This document shows positions 8,677 through 17,606 of a stretch of DNA of 64,000 bases, in pieces. The notes under the pieces were generated by a model. It was not told the origin of the DNA. It did not search any database and saw only the letters and a list, made by a program, of their open reading frames with translations. The first letter of the stretch is position 1. Each line of letters opens with the position of its first letter. The position numbers were made by a program, and so were the translations under genes. This stretch comes from Planctomycetota bacterium (lineage in GTDB: Bacteria > Planctomycetota > UBA8742 > UBA2392): the NCBI GenBank assembly GCA_015075515.1, contig JABTUE010000001.1:434001-498000 (forward strand), in the 5' to 3' direction.

Positions 8677-9408
8677 ATGAGCAAAATACTGGCGCAGGTC
8701 GCCCTGACAGTGTTCGGCGTAAGTCTGCTTGCAGGCCTGATGGGCGTGGGCTATCTGGCCCAGACCTTCGGCCCGGCGCAGTTCAACGAACCCGCGCCTC
8801 GCCGCAATCAAGCCCGGGGCAATTGGGCTGATTCCAATGAGCCCCGTAATCCCATCCCCAAGGACGAACCTGCCTGGAAGGACTGGGATGAGGCGTACTA
8901 CTCCAACAAAGAGCGCAACGCCGTCAAACCCGGAAACTTTGAGGTCTTGGCCGCGCTTGCCGAAACCCTGAAATCAATGCGGGCGGTAGAGAAGTCCTAC
9001 GGCCCAATGGCTTTCCCGTTCTGGGAAGAGGACGACTCGTGGGCAACGAAAGAGGCCTGGGATGCGGATGAGTCCCGAAAGGACGACCGCGCGCGACGCT
9101 CGGGGAAGCATCGCATAAACGCCCTCCGGCTGTTCAACTTTGAAGTCTCGAACGTGCAACTGATTACGCTGGAGCAGGGCGAGACCGAACTGCCGACACG
9201 GGCCGAGTTCGGCATGTCTGACCAAGAATTCGAGCACTTCAAGGAGGTCCGCAAGGCTCATCCGGAACGGTGCGTCCTTGTGCTGCTCACGATGGATTTG
9301 AAGTCGCTTGAGTCCGACAGGATTCAGAAGGCCAAGGTCGGCAATCCGTTGCGGCTTGTGTACGTCAAGAAGGCCGATGGCTGGAAGCTGGTGTGCAACG
9401 AGGATTAG
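8677..9408 (+). CDS. Hypothetical membrane-anchored or exported protein
   Basis: The product is about 243 residues and not recognised. A hydrophobic segment at residues 5-27 (VALTVFGVSLLAGLMGVGYL) could be a signal anchor. After it comes a Pro/Asn-rich linker, then a charged globular part with many Trp, Glu and Lys residues. The C-terminal strand pattern LRLVYVKKADGWKLVCNED resembles small secreted domains that end in a 'W-K-L' hairpin. ATG 8677 has the well-placed site TGGAG 6 bp upstream. Codon choice appears less GC-biased at third positions than its neighbours, which hints at separate history. It stands alone between the ribBA terminator and the amidohydrolase. Confidence 0.7.
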   Translation: MSKILAQVALTVFGVSLLAGLMGVGYLAQTFGPAQFNEPAPRRNQARGNWADSNEPRNPIPKDEPAWKDWDEAYYSNKERNAVKPGNFEVLAALAETLKSMRAVEKSYGPMAFPFWEEDDSWATKEAWDADESRKDDRARRSGKHRINALRLFNFEVSNVQLITLEQGETELPTRAEFGMSDQEFEHFKEVRKAHPERCVLVLLTMDLKSLESDRIQKAKVGNPLRLVYVKKADGWKLVCNED

Positions 9409-9452
9409 CCACGCGCTTGCGCTTGCAGCCTGGGGTGTGATAAGCGACGGCC

Positions 9453-10751
9453 ATGGACTACGCCGTCCGGGTCTCGCATTACATTGACCCCGTCAACTTT
9501 GAGCTCGCGCGCGACGTGATCCTGCTGATCGCCGGCGGCCACATTGCCGAAGTCATCACCGGCGGCAAAGTCAGTGGCGGTCTGTCCGGCCTTGCGAAGA
9601 ACACGCTCGAACTCGGCGAAGCCCTGGCCATGCCGGGGTTTGTGAACGCGCACTGTCACCTCGACCTTTCGCATCTCTGGCGCCAGGTGCCGCACGGGCT
9701 GAAGTTCCATGAATGGGGGCCCGTGATCATGGCCGGGCGCATGCTGCCGCCGAACATGATCGCCGCGGGCATCGAAGACGCCGTGGGCATGATGCTTTCC
9801 GGCGGCACCACCGGCGTTCTGGACATCAGCGTGGCCGCCGATTCGCTGGGTGCCCTTGCCCGCCACGGCCTGCGCTCGGTGCTGGCGCTGGAATCACTGG
9901 GCTTTGACGGCACCCGCGCCGAGGCCGCCATGCAGCGGGTGGACGCCTTGATCCGCGACAAGTTCGTGCTGGAACGCGACCGCCTGGGCAAAGACGCCGG
10001 CGAGGGCGCGGCACCGGCAATGCACGAGGGCATAGACTACGGCTTTTCCCCCCACGCCACCTTCAGCACCAGCCAGCAACTGTACGAACTCAACATGGGC
10101 CGGGCCTTCGGCGAGGGCCGCGTCTGCACCACCCACGCCGCCGAAACCACCGAAGAAGAAGAGTTTCTGCAACGCGGCACCGGGCCCTACGCGCCGTTCC
10201 TGGCCCAGTTCGGTGTTGACGTGTCAAGTTTCAGGGGTTACGGCGCGCGCTCGATCGAACTGCTGCTGCGCGACTGGCTGGCCCCGTGGCTCAGGCCGGA
10301 AAACCCGCAGCTTGTGCTGGTGCACTGCAACTACGCCCGCGAGGCCGACTTTGCACTGATCGCCGAAACCAGACCCAGCATCTGCTGGTGTCCGCGCAGC
10401 CACGCTTTTTTCGGCCACGAACCCTGGCCCTGGCACGAAATGCTGGCCACAGGCGCCAACCTTGTGCTGGGCACCGACAGCCTGGCCAGCAACACGGGGC
10501 TGGACATGCTGGGTGAAATCCGCCAGGCGCTGGCCGCCGTGCCCGACGCCGATCCGGCGGCGCTGTTCCGGGCCGCCACGATCAACGGGCGCAAGGCCGT
10601 GAACACCGCGCCTGACGCCGCCGACCTGGCCATCTGGGCTCTGCCCGGCGGCGCGAAGTCGCGTGATGAAGCGCTGATGGCGCTGGTCACGAACAACCCG
10701 CCGCTGCTGGCCAGCTTCTCGCGCGGCAACCTGGTTGCACGGTCCATCTGA
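9453..10751 (+). CDS. Amidohydrolase of the TRZ/ATZ-MtaD-SsnA class
   Basis: The 432-residue metal-dependent hydrolase has the family metal site spread in order: MPGFVNAHCHLDLS with HxH at 67 and 69, SPHATFSTS, the Zn/Fe His in THAAETTEEEEF, VHCNYA, and the Asp in LGTDSLASN. Relatives deaminate methylthioadenosine, S-adenosylhomocysteine, guanine, or aminodeoxyfutalosine. The SHAFFGH segment and lack of pathway neighbours leave the substrate open. ATG 9453 begins the short N-terminal strand domain typical of the family. It is 64 bp upstream of serS on the same strand and could share its transcript. Confidence 0.85.
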   Translation: MDYAVRVSHYIDPVNFELARDVILLIAGGHIAEVITGGKVSGGLSGLAKNTLELGEALAMPGFVNAHCHLDLSHLWRQVPHGLKFHEWGPVIMAGRMLPPNMIAAGIEDAVGMMLSGGTTGVLDISVAADSLGALARHGLRSVLALESLGFDGTRAEAAMQRVDALIRDKFVLERDRLGKDAGEGAAPAMHEGIDYGFSPHATFSTSQQLYELNMGRAFGEGRVCTTHAAETTEEEEFLQRGTGPYAPFLAQFGVDVSSFRGYGARSIELLLRDWLAPWLRPENPQLVLVHCNYAREADFALIAETRPSICWCPRSHAFFGHEPWPWHEMLATGANLVLGTDSLASNTGLDMLGEIRQALAAVPDADPAALFRAATINGRKAVNTAPDAADLAIWALPGGAKSRDEALMALVTNNPPLLASFSRGNLVARSI

Positions 10752-10815
10752 CGATTCCATCACCCGTTGCCCTCTGCTAAACCGCAACCGCTGCGCGTTC
10801 TGCACGGGAGCGAAC

Positions 10816-12132
10816 ATGCTTGATATCAAACTCATTCGCGAACAGACCGATGCCGTCAAACGCGGCCTGGCCGCGCGCAACGTGGACACGGCCGTAATTG
10901 ATGAAGTCCTCAGGCTTGACACCAGCTGGCGCGAACTCAAGGCGCAGGAAGAAGCCCAACAGGCCGCACTGAACAAGGCCAACAAGGCCTTCGGCCCATG
11001 GATGGGCGCGCGCAAGAAAGACCCCAAGGCCCCGGCACCGGCCGAACTCACGCAACTGCTTGGCGCGGCACCCGCCGACCCCGAAGCCGCCAAGGCCGCG
11101 CTGGGCAAGCTTGGCGAAAAGCGCGCCGAAATCGCCGCCCGCGCCGACCGGCTGATGGCCGAAATCGAGCAGAAACTGCTGTTTGTGCCCAACCTGCCCG
11201 TGCCGCAGACGCCCGTGGGCAAAAGTGAAGCCGACAACGTGGTGCGCAAGACCTGGGGCGCGGCGCCGAAGTTTGATTTCACGCCAAAGCCGCACTGGGA
11301 ACTTGCCGACCTTGGCAACGAAATCGGCGGGCGCATCAGCGGCAGCGGCTTTCCGTTCTTTCGCGGCAGGCTGGCGCGCCTGGAACGCGCTCTGATCAAT
11401 TTTTTTCTGGATCTGCACACCCGCGAGCACGGCTACACCGAATGCTGGGCGCCGTTTCTGGTGCGCGAAGAAACCCTGCGCAACAGCGGCCAGTTGCCCA
11501 AGTTCGCCGAAGAAATGTACCGCACCGACGCCCGCGACGACCTGTATTTGATTCCCACCGCCGAAGTGCCCCTGACCAGCGTGCACGCCGACAGCATCAT
11601 TGCCGACGAACAGACGCCGATCCGCTATTGCGCGTTCACGCCCTGCTTTCGGCGCGAGGCCGGCGCCGCCGGCAAGGACACGCGCGGCATTCTGCGCGTG
11701 CACCAGTTCAGCAAGGTCGAACTGATGGTCGTGACCACACCCGAACAGAGCGAAGCCGAACACGAAACACTCACCCGCTGCGCCGAAACCGTGCTGGAAC
11801 GCCTTGAGATCCCCTACCGCCGGCTGGAACTGTGCACCGCCGACATCGGCTTTGGCGCCGCGCGCTGCTACGACCTGGAAGTCTGGGCCGCCGGCGTGGG
11901 CAAGTGGCTTGAAGCCAGCAGTTGCAGCACGTTCACCGACTACCAGGCCCGCCGCGCCAGAATCCGTGTCAAGGACAAGGACAGGGGCGCGCGCCTGGCC
12001 CACACGCTTAATGGCAGCGGTCTGGCCTGCCCGCGCACCATGATCGCGATTCTGGAAAACAACCAGACCGCCGAAGGCAAGGTGCGCATCCCGGATGCAC
12101 TGCGGCCGTTCTACGGGGCGGAATGGCTCTGA
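10816..12132 (+). CDS. serS: Seryl-tRNA synthetase
   Basis: This 438-residue class II synthetase charges tRNA-Ser (and tRNA-Sec, relevant because selB is present here). An N-terminal coiled-coil arm (about 1-110) precedes the catalytic core, with motif 2 (FTPCFRREAGAAGKDTRG) and motif 3 (LNGSGLACPRTMIAILEN). Serine-pocket residues in IPTAEVPLTS are present. ATG 10816 is preceded by GGGAG at 5-bp spacing and starts with the canonical MLDIKLIRE; the frame upstream overlaps the amidohydrolase. It is followed directly by a long inverted repeat and then nadB. Confidence 0.97.
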   Translation: MLDIKLIREQTDAVKRGLAARNVDTAVIDEVLRLDTSWRELKAQEEAQQAALNKANKAFGPWMGARKKDPKAPAPAELTQLLGAAPADPEAAKAALGKLGEKRAEIAARADRLMAEIEQKLLFVPNLPVPQTPVGKSEADNVVRKTWGAAPKFDFTPKPHWELADLGNEIGGRISGSGFPFFRGRLARLERALINFFLDLHTREHGYTECWAPFLVREETLRNSGQLPKFAEEMYRTDARDDLYLIPTAEVPLTSVHADSIIADEQTPIRYCAFTPCFRREAGAAGKDTRGILRVHQFSKVELMVVTTPEQSEAEHETLTRCAETVLERLEIPYRRLELCTADIGFGAARCYDLEVWAAGVGKWLEASSCSTFTDYQARRARIRVKDKDRGARLAHTLNGSGLACPRTMIAILENNQTAEGKVRIPDALRPFYGAEWL

Positions 12133-12199
12133 ATGAGCAATGAACAAGGAACAATGACCGGGCCTTACATTGTTCCTTGCGCATTGTTCATTGCTCATT
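12132..12199. repeat. Imperfect inverted repeat between serS and nadB
   Basis: Left arm 12132-12156 starts AATGAGCAATGAACAA and ends GGAACAATG. The right arm 12168-12199 is its reverse complement apart from a 7-base insertion (TGCGCAA-like). The loop is about 11 bases. It begins at the last base of the serS stop and ends 5 bp before the nadB ATG. It is AT-rich against its surroundings and resembles a small mobile or palindromic intergenic element; it could also act as an attenuator between the genes. Confidence 0.75.
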
Positions 12200-12204
12200 A
12201 GCCC

Positions 12205-13794
12205 ATGGACCGCTACCTCACATCCTTCGACACCGCGCACATCGCCCACGAAACCGTGGATGTGCTGGTGATCGGCACCGGCGTGGCCGGCCTGTCGGCC
12301 GCGATCATGGCCGCGCGCGGCGGGGCGGAAACCCTGATGGTCAACAAGGCCGCGCTGGAAGACAGCAACACCGCCGCGGCCAAAGGCGGCATTGCCGCCG
12401 TAATCGCCGACAGCGACAGTGTTGAAGCCCACGTGCGCGACACGCTGGTGGCCGGCGACGGCCTGTGCGACGAAGCCGCCGTGCGTGAAATTGTGTCCGG
12501 CGGGCGCGACTCGATCGAGTTTCTCAAGGCCTGCGGCGCGCGCTTTGACCTGACCCCCGAGGGCGAACTTGACCTGGGCCGCGAGGGCGGCCATTCGGGC
12601 CATCGCATTGTGCACGCCGGCGGCGACGCCACGGGCGCCGAAATCGCCCGCGCGCTGCTGGAAACCGCGCGCAAAGAGCCCGACCTGCGCGCCTACAAGA
12701 ACACGTTTGTGCTGGATCTGCTGACCCACGAAGGCCGCTGTGTCGGCGCGATCATGATGCGCCACAACGAGCCGCACGTGGTGTACGCCCGCACCACGAT
12801 TCTGGCCAGCGGCGGCGCCGGCCAGTTGTTCCGCGAAAGTACCAACCCGCAGGTGGCCACCGCCGACGGCCACGCCATGGCGATTCGCGCCGGCGGGCTG
12901 ATGCTGGACATGGAAATGGTGCAGTTTCACCCCACGCTGCTGTACGTGGCCGGCCTGGAACGCCGCCTGATCACCGAAGCTTTGCGCGGTCACGGCGCGT
13001 ACCTGCGCAACACCGCGGGCCGGCGCTTCATGGTCGGCAGGCACGAGCTGGCCGAACTGGCGCCGCGCGACGTGGTCAGCCGCGAGATCGGCCGCGAACT
13101 GCGCAGCACCGGCGAGGCCGCGGTGTTTCTGGACGTCACGCACCTGGACCAGGCCGAACTGCGGGCCCGCTTTCCCGGCTTCATGCAGTGCTGTGACGAC
13201 GCCGGCATTGACACGTCAAGATCATGGGTGCCGGTGCGACCCGGCCCGCATTACATGATCGGCGGCATCCGCGCCGACACCCACGGACGCACCGACATTC
13301 CCGGACTGCTGGCAGTGGGCGAAGTCACCAGCACCGGGCTGCACGGCGCCAACCGCCTGGCCAGCAACAGCCTGCTGGAAGGTCTGGTGTGCGGGCGCCG
13401 CGCCGGCACGCTGGCGGCAAGCTTGCGCCAGGCGCCGGCCAAGCCGCCCCGGATCGTGCACGAACGGCCGATCCGCGCCACGCGCCGGATTGACATCCCC
13501 GACCTAATCAACAGCGTCAAGGGCGGCATGTGGCGCTATCTGGGCGTCGAACGCGACGAACGCGGCATGCGCGAGTTTCTGCGCCAGTTGCAGGGCTGGG
13601 CGCGCATGGTGGCGGAAAACGAACGCCGCTTCCCCAGCGAGTGGCAGCTTGAAAACATGCTGGCCGTGGCGATTGCCATGTGCGAATGCGCGCTGGAACG
13701 CACCGAAAGCCGCGGCGTGCACTACCGCACTGATTTTCCGGGCCACAGCCCGCAGTGGCAGGGCCGCCACACCCGCTGGCAGCGCGCAGTCTAG
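12205..13794 (+). CDS. nadB: L-aspartate oxidase
   Basis: The 529-residue FAD enzyme oxidises L-aspartate to iminoaspartate for de novo NAD synthesis. FAD motif VLVIGTGVAGLSA lies at 20-32, followed by NTAAAKGGIAAV and REGGHSGHRIVHAGGDATG of the succinate-dehydrogenase flavoprotein superfamily. The catalytic-cap segment PHYMIGGIRAD and LHGANRLASNSLLEGLV are intact. Length matches the family. There is no clear Shine-Dalgarno site at ATG 12205 because the inverted repeat reaches almost to it. nadA and nadC are not in the window. Confidence 0.95.
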   Translation: MDRYLTSFDTAHIAHETVDVLVIGTGVAGLSAAIMAARGGAETLMVNKAALEDSNTAAAKGGIAAVIADSDSVEAHVRDTLVAGDGLCDEAAVREIVSGGRDSIEFLKACGARFDLTPEGELDLGREGGHSGHRIVHAGGDATGAEIARALLETARKEPDLRAYKNTFVLDLLTHEGRCVGAIMMRHNEPHVVYARTTILASGGAGQLFRESTNPQVATADGHAMAIRAGGLMLDMEMVQFHPTLLYVAGLERRLITEALRGHGAYLRNTAGRRFMVGRHELAELAPRDVVSREIGRELRSTGEAAVFLDVTHLDQAELRARFPGFMQCCDDAGIDTSRSWVPVRPGPHYMIGGIRADTHGRTDIPGLLAVGEVTSTGLHGANRLASNSLLEGLVCGRRAGTLAASLRQAPAKPPRIVHERPIRATRRIDIPDLINSVKGGMWRYLGVERDERGMREFLRQLQGWARMVAENERRFPSEWQLENMLAVAIAMCECALERTESRGVHYRTDFPGHSPQWQGRHTRWQRAV

Positions 13795-13803
13795 CACGCC
13801 CTG

Positions 13804-15864
13804 CTAACGCAGCACTTCAAACAGGTTCGAGTAATCATCCGTCCACAGCCGCGCCACCGCGCCGCGGCTCATGTCCGTGACCTGCGTGCCGCGCGCGTCA
13901 AAGGCGTTGGCCGCAACCGCCGCGCGCACCCGGTCTTCCAGTTCGCGGCCGTGGCACAGCACCACCCACACAGCGCCGCTGCCGCCGTTGTCGTCGTCGC
14001 GCGAAGTCACGCAGAACATGTGCAGGCCGAGTTCCGGCCTTGCGGCGCGCAACACCGGCTCCAGGTCCAGGTGCCGGTTCGAAATATGCACGCACAGCGC
14101 GCCGTCGGGCGCCAGGTGCCGGCGATAGGCCGCAAAGGCCTCGATCGTAAGCAGATGCACCGGAATGCTGTCGCTGGTAAAGGCGTCCAGAACCAGCAGG
14201 TGATAGGACTGGGGCGGCTCGCGCTCCAGCGACAGGCGGCCGTCGCCGGGCACGATCTCGATCCGCGCCGGCGTGTCCTTGAGGTAATAGAAATGGCTGC
14301 GCGCGATTTCGGCGCAGCGCGGGTTGATTTCGTAAAACCGCATCAGGTCTCCCGCCCGGCCGTAGGCCGCCAGCGTGCCCACGCCCAGCCCCACCACGCC
14401 CACGCGCCGGGGGCCCTCCGGCAGTGATTCCATCACCAGCCCCGCCCCGCCGGCGCGCGCGTAGTATGTGGTCGGCCAGTGCCGGTACTCGGGGGCCAGA
14501 AACTGCGACCCGTGCAGCGTCGTGCCCGAATGCAGCGTGCGCTCCCAGGGCGAGTTTTCGCCGGCCGGAGTTTCCACCACCGAATACGTGCCGTAAAAGT
14601 TGCGCGTCAGCAGCACGCTTTGACTGTGGCGCGCCGCCAGTGTCCACACCAGACCCACGGCCAGCGCCGCCACGCCAGCACCCACCACAGCCCACAGACC
14701 GCGCAACCGCCCGCCGTGCATGGCGCTTTGGGGGTCCGTCCACAGGCATGCCGCCAGTGCCAGCGCGCAGGCCAGCAGCCCCAGCGGCAGCTCCAGCGCC
14801 AGCGGAAACACCAGCGGCGCCACCACCGCCACAAACAGCCCGCCCAGCGCCCCGCCCGCGGCCACGCACAGGTAGAACTGCGTCAGCCGCGCCGGCTGCG
14901 GCCGCAACCGGAACACCTCGCCGTGCAGCACGATGCACAGCACCGCCAGCGCCACACTGTAGGCAATCACAATGCCGTGGATCACCAGTTTGAAGTGCCA
15001 GGCCATGACCCCCGCCGTGCCGCCCAGGGCTACGGCCGCCAGCGGAAACCACGCCCAGCGCGGCAGCGGCTTGCGCCCCGAAAAGGTGACAATGAACGAC
15101 AGCAGGTACAGGCTCAGCGGCAGCACCCACAGAAACGGCACGCTGGCCACGTCCACGCACAGCTCGTGCGTGAAAGCCAGCAACAGCGCCGAGGCCACCG
15201 CCGGCAGCAGCACCCAGAGTATGACCGTGCGCCGCCCCGGCGCCGCGCCGGGCGGGGTTGTCGCGGGCGTGGCTGTTGCCCGCCGAGCCGCCAGCCACGC
15301 CACACCCGCGCACAGCAGCGCGAACAGGCCAAATGCCCAGGACCATAGGCCGGCCAGCGCCGCGCGCCCGAACGTCGGCTCAAACAGAAACGGAAAGGAA
15401 ACCAGGGCCAGCAGCGACCCGGCGTTGCTGAGCGCATACAGGGGCCAGGGCGAACGGCCGGGCACGGCGCGGGCAAACCAGGCCTGCAACAGCGGCCCGG
15501 TGGACGACAGGGCAAAGTACGGCAGGCCCACGGTGGCGCCCAGCAGCAGCAGAATCGCGCTGATCGGTTCGGCGTCCGGCGCCGGTTGCAGAAACTCGCG
15601 CGGGATCACCGGCAGAAACAAGGCGCACAGGGCCAGCACGGCGACGTGCACGCCAAGCTGGGCTTTGGGCCCCAGGCGCGTGCTCAACAGGTGGGCATAG
15701 CCGTAGCCCGCCAGCAGCACGCATTGAAAGAACAGCATGGTCACCGACCACACGCCGGCCGAGCCGCCAAACCAGGGCAGAATGTAGCGCGCAACCAGCG
15801 GCTGCACCTGAAACAGCAGAAACGCGCTTAGAAACACCGTCACCGCAAATACAACCACGCGCAT
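13804..15864 (-). CDS. Spermidine-synthase-like membrane protein
   Basis: The 686-residue protein has about a dozen N-terminal membrane helices (roughly 1-420) and a cytosolic C-terminal Rossmann domain. The latter has VGVVGLGVGTLA, an acidic FYEINP, PGDGRLSLE and LDAFTSDSIPVHLLT, all typical of membrane-fused spermidine/spermine-synthase-like proteins. AdoMet-type binding is likely, but polyamine synthesis is not established for this subgroup. ATG 15864 lies 2 bp beyond the stop of the gene before it (TGAATATG), so translation is probably coupled. It converges on nadB with a 9-bp gap. Confidence 0.85.
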   Translation of the reverse strand: MRVVVFAVTVFLSAFLLFQVQPLVARYILPWFGGSAGVWSVTMLFFQCVLLAGYGYAHLLSTRLGPKAQLGVHVAVLALCALFLPVIPREFLQPAPDAEPISAILLLLGATVGLPYFALSSTGPLLQAWFARAVPGRSPWPLYALSNAGSLLALVSFPFLFEPTFGRAALAGLWSWAFGLFALLCAGVAWLAARRATATPATTPPGAAPGRRTVILWVLLPAVASALLLAFTHELCVDVASVPFLWVLPLSLYLLSFIVTFSGRKPLPRWAWFPLAAVALGGTAGVMAWHFKLVIHGIVIAYSVALAVLCIVLHGEVFRLRPQPARLTQFYLCVAAGGALGGLFVAVVAPLVFPLALELPLGLLACALALAACLWTDPQSAMHGGRLRGLWAVVGAGVAALAVGLVWTLAARHSQSVLLTRNFYGTYSVVETPAGENSPWERTLHSGTTLHGSQFLAPEYRHWPTTYYARAGGAGLVMESLPEGPRRVGVVGLGVGTLAAYGRAGDLMRFYEINPRCAEIARSHFYYLKDTPARIEIVPGDGRLSLEREPPQSYHLLVLDAFTSDSIPVHLLTIEAFAAYRRHLAPDGALCVHISNRHLDLEPVLRAARPELGLHMFCVTSRDDDNGGSGAVWVVLCHGRELEDRVRAAVAANAFDARGTQVTDMSRGAVARLWTDDYSNLFEVLR

Positions 15865-15866
15865 AT

Positions 15867-16235
15867 TCAGCCCCCGGCCCGGATCTGCGCCCGTTTTTGC
15901 AGTGATTTTGTCTCGCGCTTCTGCCGGGCCAGAAAATCCGCGTGCGCGCGCAGACGGCCGCCCTGCAGCAGCAGATACGCGCTTACAATCACGCCCAGCA
16001 CCGCCGCCGGCAGGCCCCAGAACACCAGCCAGCCGTACACCAGCCGGAAAAACAGCGTGACCAGACCCGCCAGCGCCAGCCCCGCCAGCGCCGTCCAAAG
16101 CGCCAGCCGTGACAGCCGCCGCGCCCGCCGTTCGACCCCGGCCAGCTCGGCGTCCAGCCGCGCGATTTCAGCCTCGGGGTCGAACTTCACGCTGCTCTTG
16201 AGCGGCGCCAGCTCGCGCTTTTCAGGCTGGTTCAT
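15867..16235 (-). CDS. Small membrane protein, unknown
   Basis: The product has 122 residues: a charged N-terminal helix (KFDPEAEIARLDAELAGVE, likely coiled coil), two adjacent hydrophobic segments (about 45-65 and 67-88), and a basic C-terminal tail. No family was recognised. The start overlaps the end of waaA by 14 bp and the stop is 2 bp from the next start, so it is tied into an operon waaA, this gene, then the spermidine-synthase-like gene. A role near the inner membrane in envelope work is inference from position only. Confidence 0.75.
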   Translation of the reverse strand: MNQPEKRELAPLKSSVKFDPEAEIARLDAELAGVERRARRLSRLALWTALAGLALAGLVTLFFRLVYGWLVFWGLPAAVLGVIVSAYLLLQGGRLRAHADFLARQKRETKSLQKRAQIRAGG

Positions 16236-17496
16236 GCAGCAGCTCCGAAATCAGTTTCAGGTGACGCTCCAGCGCGCCGCGCCCGGCCAGCAGCCGCGTC
16301 CGGCCCGCCTGCCCCAGTTTCGCACGCGCGTCGGCGTCCGCCAGCAGCCTCTTTACCTCGCGCTCGAGGTCAACCGCGTTCCGCACCTCAAGCGCGCCGG
16401 CGCATTCCTTCAGCTCGCGCACCGTGGCCTTGAAGTTGTGCGTGTGCGGGCCGAACAGCGTGGCCTTGCCCAGGGCAACCGGCTCGGCCATGTTCTGGCC
16501 GCCGTGCGGGATCAGAGAGCCGCCCACGAACACCACGTCGGCAAGCGCGTACACATGGGCCAGTTCGCCCACGGTATCCAGCAGGATCACGTCGCCCGGC
16601 CTGGCCGGCGTGTCGGGTGAAAGCGCGCTGCGGTTGGCCCAGGCCGCGCCGGCGCGGGTCAGCAGGTCGCGCACGCTGGCGTGGCGTTCGGGGTGCCGGG
16701 GCACGATCACGACGCGGCAGCCCAGCCGCGGCAGCATCTCGACCAGCGCCTCGTGTTCGCCGGGGTGGGTGCTGCCGCAGACCAGCACGCGGTCGGTGTC
16801 GGCCAGGGCAAACGCCTGCCGGAAGTACGCGGTCTTTTCGGCGTCGGGTTCGGCGCGCAGGGCGTCGTACTTCAGGTTGCCGGTCACAACGACCCGGGCC
16901 GGGTTGCCGTCACCGGCCAGTTCGCGCGCCCGCTGCGCGTAGGTCTCGTCCTGCATCGCCCACACCCGGATCGCGTCATAGGCCCCGCGCAGCAGCCACG
17001 CAAAGCGCCGGTAGTTGCCGAAACTCTTTTCGCTGATGCGCCCGTTGGCCAGCAGCACCGGCACGCCGCGTTTGCGCGCGGTGATCAGCCAGTTGGGCCA
17101 CAGTTCAAGTTCCACCAGCACAACCAGCGCCGGGTTCAGGGTGTCAAAGAACCTGTCCACGACCCAGCTCAGGTCCAGCGGCGAATAGCAGTGGTAATAG
17201 TCGGGCAGTTCGCGGGCCGCGATTTCGGCCGCGGTTCTGGTGGTGTAAGTAACCACCACATCATGTTGCGGGTAACGTTCGCGCAGGGCCTTCAACAGCG
17301 GCTTGATCTGCAGCAGTTCGCCCACACTGACGGCGTGCACCCAGATGCTCTGGCGCGGATCCTGGCGCGGGGGCAGACCGCCCAGCCGTTGCGAAATCCC
17401 GGCGCGGTACTTGCCGGTCGTGATGTACTTAAACACGAACCAGGGCCAGATCCACGCCGCCAGCCACAGGTACCCCAGGTTGAACAGCCAGCGCAT
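16222..17496 (-). CDS. waaA: 3-deoxy-D-manno-octulosonic acid (Kdo) transferase
   Basis: The 424-residue GT-B enzyme adds Kdo to lipid A precursor at the inner membrane, which shows that the organism makes LPS. It starts with a membrane anchor (LFNLGYLWLAAWIWPWFVFK), then WVHAVSVGE carrying the catalytic Glu, LVELELWPN, and the C-terminal sugar-nucleotide site VFVGGSLIPHGGQNMAEP with GPHTHNF. ATG 17496 is chosen because the anchor helix begins there; the 92 upstream in-frame codons are low-complexity and lie in the divergent promoter region. First gene of a three-gene unit. Confidence 0.95.
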   Translation of the reverse strand: MRWLFNLGYLWLAAWIWPWFVFKYITTGKYRAGISQRLGGLPPRQDPRQSIWVHAVSVGELLQIKPLLKALRERYPQHDVVVTYTTRTAAEIAARELPDYYHCYSPLDLSWVVDRFFDTLNPALVVLVELELWPNWLITARKRGVPVLLANGRISEKSFGNYRRFAWLLRGAYDAIRVWAMQDETYAQRARELAGDGNPARVVVTGNLKYDALRAEPDAEKTAYFRQAFALADTDRVLVCGSTHPGEHEALVEMLPRLGCRVVIVPRHPERHASVRDLLTRAGAAWANRSALSPDTPARPGDVILLDTVGELAHVYALADVVFVGGSLIPHGGQNMAEPVALGKATLFGPHTHNFKATVRELKECAGALEVRNAVDLEREVKRLLADADARAKLGQAGRTRLLAGRGALERHLKLISELLHEPA

Positions 17497-17606
17497 GCCA
17501 GCTTTGTAGATTGCCCCGGCGTGCCTGCCAGCCCGCCGCGCGAACTGGCCGCCGCGCCGCGCCGGTGTTAGCCTGTCAGGCCCCGCCTGCCCCGCCCCGT
17601 TTGCCG

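Noticed and set aside
10777..13143. 788-codon minus-strand frame across serS and nadB
   Set aside because: It lies entirely antisense to two well-conserved genes and has shadow-type composition.
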